From contig NC_082613.1 of the NCBI RefSeq assembly GCF_030936135.1, positions 5,890,001-5,954,000 of the forward strand: 64,000 nucleotides of DNA. Direction: 5' to 3'. This document shows, piece after piece, positions 1-28,366 of this stretch (position 1 is the stretch's first letter; every line of letters begins with the position of its first letter). Both the position numbers and the translations under genes were made by a program. Origin of the DNA: Gavia stellata. Its lineage: Eukaryota; Chordata; Aves; Gaviiformes; Gaviidae. The notes beneath the pieces are model-generated. The model had not been told where the DNA came from, did no database searches, and was given only the letters and a program-made list of their open reading frames with translations.

Positions 1-3000
1 TACCACCTCACACCTGCAGTTTTTAAGAGGATCCGTTATGCCATCCCCAGTCTGATTTATTTAATCGTCTGGGTTAAAAATGCTGTTTAGCAGTCTCACA
101 CCCTTTTTCCTAGAAAATAAAAATTATTCATTTGAACTCACTCCCCGCCATGGTTCAGGATATTTCATGACAATGAACTGGAGGAGTCAGAGAAGTTTTA
201 TCGGTCTGCCTTGTGCTTTGCTTTGTACAATGCTATGGTGTCCAAGTCAGAAAGACTTTGCTATTTCGTGATCATTCTGAATCACAGGATTTCTGCTTTA
301 ATTCTCACTTTGGTTCTGCCCATTTTTATTTTTTTTCTGGGTCATTTTATCTGTTCCAAAGCCAACAGAATCCTTCTGGATGACAACTATTATTTATACA
401 CAGGTACATTTTTCTTCATACTGCTAAAGTTTTTCTTGGTATTGAAGTGAGTAACTTTGCAAACAAGACATTTTTAAAGTACAATGAATGTCCTTTAGGA
501 CCAATGTTAGAGTGGATTAGCAAGGATGTAAGACTTAAAATATTTTGTTCATGAACTGCAGACACTTCATTGACTTGAAAATGAGAACTAAATTGAGTAA
601 AAAGAGAAAATATTTATCCACCCTAAAGTTTCACTGGCTTTCAGAGCAAGACTTGTTCTCCAGAGTTTCAAACCATTAAGAATGTCTGTTGGAACCATCC
701 CCTATACTTAAAAGATCTGCAGATTCCTCTGAGAATAATTATAGTCCAAAATTCCAGCTAATTTGGTTTCTTCCCACCACCCACGACCCCCCTCCCCCCC
801 CATAACAGTAGTTGTCAAATATTTTCACAGTTTGGATTTTTTCCCTGGACCACTAAATTGTATTGTGCCATCAATGCAGAAGAACCATTCGTTCTGCCAA
901 ATATTGTTGGGGTTGAGAAGGCGGCTGGCTACGTGCACTTTGATCTCATCCAGCTGCTCGCTTTGTTACTTCACAGGTCAATCCTGAAGGTACATTTTCA
1001 TACATATGGAGAGGATTTTTATTTTTTTTTTTTCTCCTAACTCTGATGCACGTTTGCAGTTAAATTAAGTGCCACTGAAAGGACTTTGTCTTAATTTTTG
1101 CTCTAAATCCAAATTTGACTTTTTTTGCTTTAAGGAATATGGTATCAACATCCAAACTTTGAATTGAAGGTGTCTCTCAGCTTTGTAAAAGGCTAAATCA
1201 CACACCTAAGGACCATTGTTCCTACTTCTCATGCTACACCACGCAGAGGCCTGAACGAGAGGTATGCTTTATTCCCTTTAGCTGTATTCCCTTTAGCTGA
1301 CTGCTTTGCTCTACCACCAGGGAGGCGGGAGGAATTTCCTCTGTTCTACAGCCACTCTTCTTTGTTTGTCCGCTTGCTTTTTGATTCAGCCTTTACAAAG
1401 AGGTCAAATCTGTTACTTTTAAGTAGTCACATTTTTATTCTTTAAAATGAAATTCTTTAAAATACTCCAGCAAATCCTATGCTCTGCTCATTTCCAGGTG
1501 GTTTAACAGAAACCACATGGCTCAGTTTTGGTACTTGGTCAAATGCATCTATTTTCGTTTGTCAGGCAATCAGACCAAGCGTGGCTACAGCCCAGTCCGG
1601 TCCCAGACAGTGTTCTGATGGAGATACAATTGCATCCACCTTTATTTCAGGGGTAAGCACAGCAGTGACATTCAGCTTTTACAACGGAATATGAAAACTG
1701 CAAGCCCAGTCCTACCCACCAAGGAGCCCACAGTACGGTCCTGCCGTGGTTTAGCTCAGGACATTTGCAATTTATGGAAAGTGCACCAGAAATTCTTTGC
1801 AGAAAGCAAAACCAATGTCTGAATGCTATTGTCTGACCCCCGTATACCAACCACGTTTCTTACTGCTATGGTGAGCCTTCCCTCTTCCTTCAGGGAGGAC
1901 TGGTCCATTTCTAAATAATTCTGCCATGAGTATTTCAGACACATGGTCTCATTTCTGGCAGCCTCCCCTACGCTAAATTCTCTCTGGTGCCTGGAACAGC
2001 TGCTTATTCCTCCAGCTTGGGCCTTTGAGATGTAAATAGTGTAATCTGACTTCAAGAGGCAAGGAAATATTAGCAGAATTTAATGTAAATATTGTATAAA
2101 TCATCCCAAAATAGCATGGCCACGGGATGAGCCAAAGACACTAACTGAAAGTTAAACAGACTAAGTAAATATAGACTAAATATATTCCCCTCCTGGAATT
2201 GCCACTGGAATGGATCCAGAGAGGAAATAGGTTAAAATGCAGTCTTGTGGCAGTGATATTAAAAAGCCATTGGTCCATTTGGTGACATTTATAATGAATT
2301 TTATGTACTCCATACATTTTTAATACATGCTGAGTTAAATATTATCAAATCTATAAAAAGATTATGGAAAAAATGTCTGGTTTCATATGGGTGGATGCTG
2401 CCTGGAACTCTCTGTGGGCTTTGTGTGAGAGAAGTGTTTGAAAGAAAACATGAAAGGGGAAAAGAAAAAAAAACCCCGCAGTGCAGTTTTTGAAAACTTT
2501 TACTTGCCCATTTGGAGCCTAGAAGTCATCACACATCAAGGCAACAGAATTTCCAGGACACAAACCACAATGGGGACCAAGGAATGAGATGTATTAATTC
2601 CATCCCTTACATGCACAAATGGAGAAAAATCAATTTGATTCTCTTGTCTGGCTTTGTGCAGCTTCTGATTAGTGTAGTGTAAGTATAAAAGGACCCTCTT
2701 CTTGTATGGATGCTTTTTTAGCAGGTCCCTAGCCACTGCTGTAGCAAACGTGATTAATAGTAGTTTTGTGCGTAGGTACTAGAAGAAAACAGATGCCCTG
2801 ACTCACCTAGAACCGTCCTGGAATACAGGCGCTTGTCTTAACATCCCAAAGACTATTTTTCAAATAACTACTTTGTCCAAAATTTTGTCCAAATTACAAA
2901 CAGGGTGGGATTTCCATTCCTCCCACTCTGGTGCTGTACCCAACGCAAGCAGGAGGTGTCTGCGATCCCTCCACCCCAGACTCCCAGCACGGCTCAGCTA

Positions 3001-6000
3001 CCCAGCAGGATTCAAACCAGAAGCCAGACGTAGAGTCCAGGACACCCGAAGGGAACCAAGATGGGTCTGGACTAACACAACCCTCCGCTTCTCTAGCTGG
3101 ATCTGTGTTTATCTGATTCATACGCTGACATTTTCATTCCGAAAGGCTGGAGAGAGTCCGAGAAGGTAAGCGACTCCTGTTGTGCAATCTCTTGTCACAG
3201 AAACTTCTGGAACAGCTGTGGCAAATTAACTAGAATTTTCTTTCTGTGCAGAAATATCCTCAGCCTACGGACCAGGAGAAGAAAATGACTGCGAAAAGCG
3301 GAATGCGGGCTCCTACTGATCTGTGCCGTGTGGGCTCCTTTGCTCCTTATGCCACTTCTTCAGCCCGTGGCAGGGGTGACCAGCCAGCCCCTGGACATCT
3401 CTGGGCTCCTTACAAGGAGTGGCTACGAGCCAAGGGCTTCCTCCGACTGAAACATGACACACAACTCCAGGTTCAAAACTCAACAGCTAAGAAACTTTAA
3501 CCCATCACCTTCATGTTAACTGAAGGCTGTTCAGTCCCACGCATAAAGCGACACGGAAGAAAGTAACAGCAGAAAGGTAAGGGAGAATGAGAAATGTAGA
3601 CACAGCGAGTCCTGCTTCAGTTTCTTTCTGCCTTCCAACACGACAGATTTTGTTGGCTTTAGTAAACGCTGTCCCAGCTGCAGGAGGAGGTATTTGCAAA
3701 CACCCACCAACCCAGGCTCCCTATAGTCAGGGGGAAACAGTTTGCCCTCGTTGGCAGTCAGACCACAGTATCCTCCCGAACAGCTTTTCTCTCCGTATTT
3801 CTGGTAGGGGTCAAGGCTAATCCACCTCCTCAGGCTACACAGAGCCCTGGTGCTATAAAGGCTGCACTTAAAGCACCCGGTCAGACTCTTCTTCTCCGAG
3901 GCATCATTTGCCATGAGTTCTCAGCAGAGGACTTTGATCACTTTTACTCACGTAGCACACAACGACCCAACGAATCACTATGCCCTTCACCCAGTAAGTG
4001 CCATCCAGGAACCTGATACACATACACGCAAGTGCAGGACCCCTGTACGATTGGAAGATGTGCACACAGCACAGCTGTGGTATTCGCACGTGGCGCGGTA
4101 CTCACTCCTCAACCAGAGCTCTGGCAGTCACACTGGTACCATACTCAACCTGGCTAACACATCGCATCCAGCAGCGTACAAGACGCCGTGAAGTGCTGTA
4201 TCAGCACATCAGAGGGAGCACACCCACCCACCTCTACTGCACCATGGAAACACCCTCCCAGGGCCAGTACTGCACAGCAAGAGTTAATCCCTAAGCAGTG
4301 TTTTGCCTAAGTCCATCTTTCCTCTAGGGACTGAGCCCTCGATAAAAACATGGTGATGTGTCTGTCGCCAGTCCCCAATTCAGACAGCATTTGGCAGTGC
4401 CAACATGTTGTAAAACGTGCCCTTGGCTTAATTGGCTCCAGGCAAAATGCAGCAAAGTCAGAAAAGGCCTTTCCTACAGTAAGGTTTACAAGTTGAAAAC
4501 ATCAGAGACAGGTTTTGCCCTGACAGTGCATTAGCTTTGGACAATCCATAAAACACCAACTCCTCTTCACCTTAACAAGCAAACCAGCAGATCACCCATG
4601 TCCTCCCCTCCCGAGTCTACCATGCAGTTCATAGCAAACAACTGCCCCGAGGATGTTGTTGTCACCGAGATAAAGAGCAGCGCTGGCCTGCTGTGGACCA
4701 CCAGCCCCCAGAGCCGGGTGGCCACGGCAGAGAAGCTTGCTAACTCACCCGCTGCCTGCGTCACCTTCCCATGAACCATCCCCAGGTACCAGCAGCACAG
4801 CTCCAAGGAGAAAATGAGAAGAAGGAAATGTCCTGGGGGAGTGTATTAGCTTGTGCTTAATTGTCAACCTCCTCTTGAAAGTGCTGCACCCACAGCTGTA
4901 GTAATTTAAGCTCTAATTCCTAGAAAACAACTTAGAGAGGTGCCTCCCTGACTTTATGCTGCTTCTGGAGCCTGGTGTCAGGTCCTGCGTGACCCTGCTC
5001 CATCTCCTGGGGTTGCTCAGAAGGCAGCTGAGGAGTGGGAGGACATCTGGGAACCCGGAGCTCGGGACCCCCCAAGTTTCAGTTCTCTGCTTAGATACTG
5101 AGGTGATCTTCAGCAACTCACCGAGCCCTGTGCTGCTTCGTTACCTTTGAAGGGTTGGCCCAGGGTACCCTGCAGCATGGAGGACCCAGGACCTAGCAGA
5201 GTTTAATGAAACTACGCAGGTGCACGCTGCCCGGTGTAGGAGTGTTTCTATTTAAAGTTGTTTCAGTGGTGCCAGAGGATACTTCAAGTGTAGTCACCTA
5301 AATGCACTCAGGTCAACCTCCGGTGTCTGGAACTGTTTCCTGTGAGTAACAGTTGCTTTATCACCCAGAAGGGACAGTAAAGCTAAATGCCTTAGTAATT
5401 GTGGAGCCCTCGGTCGGGATGGCCATGGAGGCAGTAAGACCATCAGATGCTTCTGCAATGTGCTCACTTCAGGCTGCGCAGTGATTAGCAGAAGTGGGTG
5501 GCAGCTGCAGAGACCAAATTCCAGCTGTGCTGCTCGACACAGGCTTATTTCTCTTTGGTAGCTACACCACATACTAATTGCTGACACTGAGTATCTGCTA
5601 CTTCTCAGGCAGTTTCGGGATCTCCCCTTTTGTAGATTGCCTCCGGGTCTCATACCAGGGTGCTTCAGGGCGAACACTGCAGCAGAAGCTAACATTGCCC
5701 ATCGCCTGAAAGCAGGTAAGTAAATCCAGATGGTGGAAGCTGGTCTTGGAGGAACTAAAATGCTGCTTCTTAGGGGCTTAACGAACACTGTGAGCTTAAC
5801 GGGAACAATCCCAGTGCAAGCTCTGTGAAACACAGAAGGGAGAATCATTTATTTGGTAAACACAGCTCACAAATCACTGTCTTGTGTAGGTCCTAAGCTT
5901 CTGCTCTAGAGAATAGACCTCTTACCTAAACAGAAGGAAATAACAATATACATCAGGAATAGCAAGAGATTTTATTACAGAACTGAAAAAAAGAAAAGCC

Positions 6001-7450
6001 TTAATTTTTATTTTGTATCTCTGAAACAGAGGAAGCATCGGACCTTTTTACTATTAGGTGTTGGATTGATTTATCTTACTCTGCTTAGGCAAACTTAAGC
6101 TGGTTTTCAGTTTTTGATTTCCTAAATATTTATCCCATTTGCTTTTCAGGTATCTCATATTAGATTTCTTTAATACTAGGTATTTCTTTTTAAAGATGGC
6201 TTCTATTAAGTGCCTTCCAAATTAAATCCAGCACAATAATATGCTTTGAGACACAGCAAAATTGAAGAATGTGACAATTACTCATCAAAACCTAATTTCT
6301 CCTTTATCTGGGCTTGCTGCATTCAGTGAATAACATTAGAATTTAGCCTTATGCCACAAAACTGCAGGCCACTTTTTATGTAAAAAACTGCCTCATGTTG
6401 GCAAAACACTAAATTTCAAAATTAGAATTGATTAATTTGAAGAGTGTTTCTACAGGATGGAGATTGAAGACTTGATTTCAGAGCACACAAATTAGAACAT
6501 TTTGCCATTAGCTTCAGTGGTCAGAGCGAGTCAGTAATGTCAATAACTCCTCATCAACACGTTTCCTACGACAGTTTTTGGTACCAAATAGTGCTTTATA
6601 CTGAGTGTCTAGAATGACAAAAGGCAGAATTAATTTATATATAGATCTCCTAAAACTATGACCAAGTGGACCAGGGAACCAAAACAGCAAGGGAGAAGCA
6701 AATACAGGAAGTAATGGTTCTGTTTTCTTAAAAAAAAGTTACATTCTGCCTAAGAATCAAATATAGCCACAAAACCAAAATGAAAAATGTTGTTTCTTCT
6801 CCCTTCTGCGTTAAGCTTTCCATGAGGTCTTTAATCAAAAAGACCCATGCCTAAACCAGATGTGTACCTCATTTTTGGAACTCCATCTAAAACCTAGCCC
6901 CAGTTCTCTCCAGAGATCACCTCCGACACAGGGAAAGGTGTAATTCATCACAACTCAGCTTGACTTTATCTGCAAAGCAGCCAAAAGTGTGTGCTGGGTG
7001 GGATTTTTCGCCATCAACACTCTGGTTGGGCCAAGAAATGTTTCCAAAGGCTGACGCTTGAACCACCGGGCAGGGACCAGCACTGATTAAAACTTGGTCA
7101 CTCTGTTCCCAACTCTGCCCCTGACATTACATAAATTAGGGCAAGTCATTTCCCAGGGGTGTCCCAGCCAAACTAGTGCTTGTAAGCTCCTTGTGACTGG
7201 CTTACACAGAAACTAATACTATGCATCCCTGATTACTGTTGAATCAAACAAATGAAGTGAATCAGCGTAAGTTCTTCAGAAGTGCCCCAAACCATTCAGT
7301 ATAAGCTGTTACTCTGTTAGGTCTGTTTTCAGATGTGTGAGTGCTGGGAAAAGGAATCTGAACCGAGTAATGATGTCGCGCGCAAACTTTTGGAGCACTC
7401 GCTGTTCTCAGAAATATAAATAACACGATGAAATACCACATGGGATATGT
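1..7450. other. Flank 3' of NPEPL1, no recognised gene
   Basis: No exon of a known protein is recognised on either strand. By synteny with other vertebrates this side leads toward GNAS, but none of its exons is visible here. The stretch contains strong plus-strand splice-site-like signals (3166-3251, 5716), a TATA-like element at 3850, a MIR-like remnant and AT-rich sequence at 5940-6900. Confidence 0.6.
7095..7160 (+). repeat. MIR-like SINE remnant
   Basis: TCACTCTGTTCCCAACTCTG then CCCCTGACATTAC and GGGCAAGTCATTTCCC follow the MIR order (description of tRNA-derived body, then the GGGCAAGTCACTT core). It is diverged, and identified by eye. Confidence 0.5.
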
Positions 7451-7454
7451 AAGC

Positions 7455-8187
7455 CGCTTTAATAATAATAAATTTATTAAGTGGCAAGAAGCCACTCCGC
7501 TTTGTAAACCGATTTTACTCAATCACAGTCCTTCTATTTTTTTCCTCATTTGACATGAATACATTCTGTAATTTGTATGTGAAAGATTTACGCAGAGATA
7601 GGTCTGGATGACTCTCGCTGAATTTACTGGTCAGAAAAAACATTAAACATGCGGAAACAGCACCTTATTAAAACTATAGGCCTTTTCTCATTACATCTCC
7701 TTTGCTGCTAAGCTAAATTGTCACTGAATAAACCAAGTCTACAGAGTTTTTTTTTTTTTCCTTGTCCTGTGTTCTGAGATGTAGTGGGGCCCGCAGAAAT
7801 GTCTGATAAAACCTCACATATAGTAAGTAATTCAGAAGGCTTTGTAAGCAATAGCTGCAGTTGCTTCTTCAGACTAGAGAGAGCTTCTCATGCATTAATG
7901 CACTTAGTTAGGTTTTGTGAGGAGCTCAGAGGAGGACGCGCCCTCTTCCTGATACAGTTAGTTGAGCCTGGACTCTGCACCACTGATATTGTTCAGCAAC
8001 CGTGTGCACCAATAATTTAAAAAAAAAAACAAGAAGAAATCAGGCTGGTTTTATCAGAAACAAGTAATAAATCTTATGACAGTAAAAAAAATGGCAATTT
8101 CTGATGTGTGACATTTTCATTGCTTGAGACTGAATCAGTGCAAAGTGAGGTAACCCATGCACCCCGTCACTTAGGGCTGGGCGTGCG
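7455..8187 (-). other. NPEPL1: Probable NPEPL1 3' untranslated region
   Basis: This is the sequence after the NPEPL1 stop. The first canonical AATAAA on the transcript strand lies at 7478-7473, followed by a GU/U-rich stretch (TGTGGTATTTC) that could act as the downstream element. That gives a 3' UTR of about 730 nt. Another AATAAA occurs farther away near 5970, so longer forms are possible. The end is inferred. Confidence 0.45.
7473..7478 (-). terminator. NPEPL1: Candidate NPEPL1 poly(A) signal AATAAA
   Basis: This is the reverse complement of TTTATT, the first canonical hexamer downstream of the NPEPL1 stop codon, with a GU-rich element within about 40 nt. An ATTAAA overlaps nearby. Choice among candidates needs transcript data. 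Confidence 0.4.
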
Positions 8188-23188
<15,001 letters not shown>

Positions 23189-23534
23189 CTTCCTGCCCCC
23201 GGCCCGGCGCGGCCCGGCCCGGCCCGGCCCGGCGCGGCCCGTCCGCACGGCTCCGCCCCGGCGCCGGCTCCGCGGGGCGGGCACCACGGCGGCGCGGGCG
23301 GCCCCCGGCGGCCGCGCCGGGCACCGCAGGCGGGCAGCGCGCCGGGGCGGGCGGGGCGCGGGACCCGGATGCGGCGCAGGGGGCCGGGCCGCGCCGCGGG
23401 GGCTTTCCCGGCCCCTTCCGAAAGGGCCGCCGCGTGCTGCGGCCCCTCACAGCCCCGGCGCGGGAGCGGCGCCCCGGGCTCGGCGGGCGGGCGGGGCGGG
23501 CGGGGCGTCCGCGTCGGGATTCCCCCGCACGAGG

Positions 23535-23540
23535 CACGTG
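23535..23540. promoter_or_regulatory. E-box CACGTG upstream of NPEPL1
   Basis: A palindromic CACGTG sits about 350 bp upstream of the NPEPL1 start codon at the edge of the CpG island. This is the consensus for USF and MYC/MAX type factors. Binding is inferred from the motif alone. Confidence 0.4.
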
Positions 23541-23619
23541 TGTGCCGGCGGTGCCCGCCTCGCCCGCGCTGGGAGCCCTGGGCCGGGAAGAAGCCTTGCG
23601 CCAGGCCTTTGTGTTGGGC

Positions 23620-24285
23620 CCCCGTTTCAGAAGGAGACGCGCAGATCAGGGCTTTCACAGGTTACAGAGGAAGGTGGGGAAAAAACCCGCGGTAACGCTG
23701 CCGTGCAGTGTGGGATCCCCGCCGTCCTGCCGCACCTTCAAATCCTGGGGCGTGTTTTCAGAGAGGGAAAGGTATTATCCAGCTACCTCCGTGTACAGCA
23801 ATTGTGTCAAGCTGAAAGTCCGTATTTCCCCTTCATAATACCATTTTAGGATGGAAATGCTGCATTTTGGAAGTGTGAAGTTACACAGGGATAAAAAATG
23901 GAAAAAGCTGAATTCCTCTTTTCCTCGTGAAGTTAAATATTGGATAAAAACACGGCAGAAACAGGAAAAAGCCAAAATACGTTCTAAGGTACAGCTTGGG
24001 GATTCACTAAAAGGAAATAACGTTTTCCAAACACCAACTTTAACAGTAAATCTAAATGTTTGTTTTAAATGCAATAGGGTATTTATCCTCATCTTTCTAT
24101 ATTTGCCAAGCACCTCTATTAAGTCAGTAGGGAATCGATACTCCTTAATCTGCAGCTATGAAAGCTAGGAAAATCTGACCATCAGACAGGGAGTGCATTT
24201 CCACTTACACTGAAAACATGAATGCTGACACATATAATGGAAATACACCTAAAAAGAAAAAAAAAAAGGTCAAATTGCAGGAAAA
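23620..24285. other. Spacer between STX16 3' end and NPEPL1 promoter
   Basis: About 0.65 kb lies between the NPEPL1 CpG island and the likely STX16 poly(A) site. I see no gene. Overlapping open frames on both strands at 23434-24168 show no recognisable homology. Confidence 0.5.
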
Positions 24286-27200
24286 GCTTCTTTAGAGTAA
24301 GGTTTTATTTGGTCTCTGAAGGGACATTATGGAAACTTTATTGCCTGATACATTTAAAATTAGCCTGAATAAAAAGATCTAGCAGAATCTGCTGCAGAGG
24401 TCAGTCATGCATCCTCACAGGCTGGACGGGATAACTCAATAAACAAGCGCCAACTCCAGTTTTTAAGAGTCTCTTTACTGAGCCACAGAACGTAAACTGT
24501 TTAGGGGCTCACTATTACTCCGATACGTATAGTCAGCATGGGAGATATGAAGGGCAGTAACACACAGCCATTATTTCAGCATTGAGACATTAAAAGATTC
24601 AACCAGGCAGTAAGCTCCTAGTCACCGAGTACAAATTCTGCTATTCCTGCTACTGCAAGAATATGGATACAGTGCTGTCCCCAATCCACGTTACCTGAAG
24701 GGTAAACAGAGCAGTAGGAAATGCTCACCTAACCCTCAAGCCCTCCCTCTTTAAAGGTAAGGACAGCAGAGGAGGGTCCTAGTCAAGGCAATAGACTGAC
24801 TGAGAAAATCAGTTCTATCTACGGTACAGAAATTTTCTATGTATTTTCCACTAACAGTAGCTGCAAACATTTCTACTCGTGTGAGCCACAGCAGAAGCTG
24901 CAGCATGGACCAATTTTCCATGGCCACTGCAATTATTGATCCTTTGCAAGTATTTATGGAATTAAGCCATTCAAACATAACCTTACATAATCCATCATAA
25001 TTAATATGCAAAATCATAATGGCTTCCCTGTTTTAATGAATTTTAATTTATCTGGGAAGGCATTTGGGGTTTTTTGTTTGCCTTTTTTGAGATAGTAAAT
25101 ACACATTTTTTTCCAACAAAATCAGTTTCTCTGTCACCTATGCAAGGACTTACATTTTGCAAGGCTGTAGCAAAAGCGAGGTTTGCAAGGATTTAAGCCT
25201 TCGGGTTTTAAGTGTTTTATAAAAGCAAACCCTAAATCAATGCAATCTAGGCAGCATCAGTGAACACTGTCTCAATTACCTTAATTCAAATTTTTAGCAC
25301 ATTCCAAAATTTACCAAGAAACTAATTCTTCTATTGTACTTTCCAGTCTCTACAGAAGGCTTGCAGTAGAAACAAATTTGCTATTACAGTGCTTTTAATA
25401 CTGTCATTTTCACATATCACTAGAATTAACTTCTGTTAACAAGGAGTAGCAGCTCATTTTTGCACGCTTGCATGCATTTTAACAGAGAAATTCTGTACAA
25501 GCCAACAGCTTTACAGGTCATTCCCACCAGGGGGGGAGCCTCAGGTTTTTGGGAGATGCTCTAGCAATGCTGTTCTGTTCAAGTAATGCAGTTTCCCATT
25601 GCCCTTTGTAAGGAATCAGAGGTTCAATCCAAGCTGAGAAGAAGAATCCAGCAAGCATGAAGAGGCCACAATCCACAGAAGTGTGCCAGCTTCCTCTGCA
25701 GCAGCATACAGAGATGGTTACAGGACTGGACAGAAGCACAGTCAGCGGGTTCAGGCTCTTGCTCTTGTAACACCTGAGTAGGCAGCAGCCACTACCAAAG
25801 CCAAGCCACTCCTCAGCTGCAGTGCCTTTTTTTGAGTTGCCACTGCCCAATGGCACTGACAGTACCCCTTCTGTAACACACCATGCAGAGATTTTCACAA
25901 AGCACTGCGTAAGGGTTTGATTGAGCTGCTGATAGTTTAGACTGAATTATAACAAGCTAGACATCTGAAATGATTTAGAAGCCTAGAAGTTGTTTTGCTG
26001 AGGGTTTTTTTCCTGGATAGAATCGGTTTCAATAAATTCCAGCTCAAGTTACACAGGACAGTTGACATCTGAGTTTAACCTCTTGTGCAATGCATATTAA
26101 AAGTGCATTTCCTTTTACAGAATTTGCATAGAAAAGATGTAGCCAGTTACATCAGTGGAGTTAAGATACCGTGGGCATTTCAATGACAACACAGGGGGGA
26201 ATCACTTTTGACAATGCAAGTCATATTGTGCTACAGAGTTACAATTTTTTTTTCCAAAGATATTTCACATCACCGCTACTTTCATTTAAATATGTCTCTA
26301 TATATTCTTCATAATAGCATCACACAAATATGTTTCAGCTTGTATTTTTTTAAAAAAATGAGTAATTGACCAATTAGGTTGGAAGTGTTTTATTACTTCT
26401 TTGAATTCATTAGCCATGATAAAATGTCAAAAGCACCAGTCAAGACAGAAATAAATAACACGATCTCATGTTAGAGAGAAAGTTGCAAATACAGTATATT
26501 AAATTATAGCAATATGCTGCTTCACACCAACTGATGTAGACAGCACACTAGGGAGACAGTAGTTTTACTCACGATCATTGAAAAGATCTATTACCAGAAC
26601 AGGGGAGCTGCACACCCAACCACAAGCATCATTCTTTCCTTTACCAATTTACTTGATGTATTTAATCAAGGGTTTGAACGGGCAGTTTTGGAAGTTCAAC
26701 ATCCCCTTTGTCTAGAGGTAACAAGAGTGGTACAAAGCTTTTCACAATAAACCACACAAAAAGCCAAGGCTTTCGCATCTTTGTAGTCTTTGCTTTCAGG
26801 TCTGTTCCTGCACCAAGTCAGTTTAAAGCCACATCTTAAGTTCTCCTTACTACATAGTAAAGAAACTCAGGGCAGGCAACATAGGCAACATTAATATCAT
26901 AGTACTATGAAACTGCACTTCAGGGGCTTTGAGCAGAGCATCTCTGCAAGTTTATGAGGAGCACTGTATCAGTCAGAAAATGAAGGAAATAAGTTACACT
27001 CCCTTTGGGGAAAAAATCCATACAGAAAAGCCATATTAAAAATATTAAGGCAAAGCCTCTACAATTGCACACCGCTTCAGGCCTGAACTAAATCATGACT
27101 ATTCTATTACTTAGATGTTTCCCTAATTTCTCTTTTATGGCCTACAGCAAAGTTTTCCACTGAAAAAAAATAGTGAAAAAAACCCCAAATTCTCTACTGA

Positions 27201-28261
27201 AGGCCTAGTAACATGTCACTTGCATGACATCTCTCATGGTCAGTAAAAGACCATAAGCACGTCCTCTTCCAGGCAGGCATTTGAAAGAAATAATCTTCTG
27301 TCAGGGAAAATGGATGTACTGTAGTGAAGTCACTTCTTATATAAAAACCATAATGCATATGGACAGATGCACTGTAAAATAAACAGCTTATACAACAACT
27401 AAAGTTTGAAACATCTGAGACCCACTACAGCAGGTCAGATGGAGTAGAAAGCCAAAAGGAGAATCTCTTTTTTAGGTTTAACTTCACCACTGCTTTAATG
27501 TAACGTCTGTACTTTAAACTAAAAAAATTGTACATGAAAAAATATATATGATCATTCTGGTGAGGAAAAACATTCCCATGATTACGCAAGCTCAGAAAAT
27601 TTTTTAATTAACTAAATGTGTTAAATTATGCCAGTGATTAAATCTTGTTATTTACAAGATCCAGTACTACTCTGATTCTTAGTAATAGTGCAGTATCTAA
27701 ATTAAGATCACAGGGGTTGGATTACATTCTGGTTGCTAAAAGCTTTCTTTTTTAGCTGTCTATCCAGTTCATTGGAGTTTGAGTCTGGAAGAAAGGAGAT
27801 GAAGTCAAACATTTTTGTGCCTCAACTTATTTTACATCTAGATCAATTTTTGTTATCTAGTCCCCTGACTCAGTAACATGGTTTATATTGGAAGCCTGTA
27901 ACAATTGTGACACAAGAATACAGAAGACAACACATTTTTGTTCACAGTAGCACACTAATTACTGTACTTACTGGTAAACTTCAATTTTGTAATTAAAGTA
28001 CTGTGTTTCCAAATACCTCTGCACAGAGCGCCAAATTATTTGTGTGGGAGCATCAATTTTCCTGACATTTTCCCTATAATCCTTACAAACACCTCACAGA
28101 TCACCAAACTTGTACTTTGAAGAATTCTACAGAAACATTGCACAGACTTTGCACCACAAGGGCTTATACATTCAAAGGCAGCTTTCTGGAGTGCAGGTCC
28201 ATCCATTCACATTGGGCAAAAAAGTTCACATAAACTCCAAAAATGAGAAAATCAGTGAAAT
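24285..28261 (-). other. STX16: Probable STX16 3' untranslated region
   Basis: About 4 kb of AT-rich sequence without a recognised coding exon follows the STX16 stop. A canonical AATAAA at 24309-24304 followed by a T-rich stretch (24250-24262 in transcript sense) is a plausible end; another AATAAA at 26393-26388 could give a shorter form. A Pumilio-type TGTAAATA lies at 27656-27649. A long 3' UTR is consistent with what I recall for mammalian STX16. The extent is inferred. Confidence 0.45.
24304..24309 (-). terminator. STX16: Candidate STX16 poly(A) signal AATAAA
   Basis: This is a minus-strand AATAAA with a T-rich downstream element about 45 nt further on, located just before the 1-kb spacer to NPEPL1. 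Use of this site would separate the two genes, and failure to use it would give read-through. Confidence 0.45.
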
Positions 28262-28366
28262 CTAGTGTGACTTTACACCAATAAGAACAACAATAAGGAC
28301 AATTACTATAACAAACAAAATTAAAATAACAAGCATCTTCCGATTCTTCTTTTGATATTGCTCTGC
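28262..28366 (-). CDS. STX16: STX16 coding exon 9 (tail anchor and stop)
   Basis: It encodes residues 293-326: [10 protein letters not shown], a run of 21 mostly Ile/Leu/Val residues forming the tail anchor, then VKSH and TAG at 28264-28262. The acceptor is TTTCTATAG. The final residue is His where I recall Arg in human. Confidence 0.97.
   Translation of the reverse strand, partial: AEQYQKKNRKMLVILILFVIVIVLIVVLIGVKSH

Noticed and set aside
1479-2055. Overlapping open frames on both strands near 1.5-2.0 kb
   Set aside because: Short, no homology, no clear splice or promoter signals.
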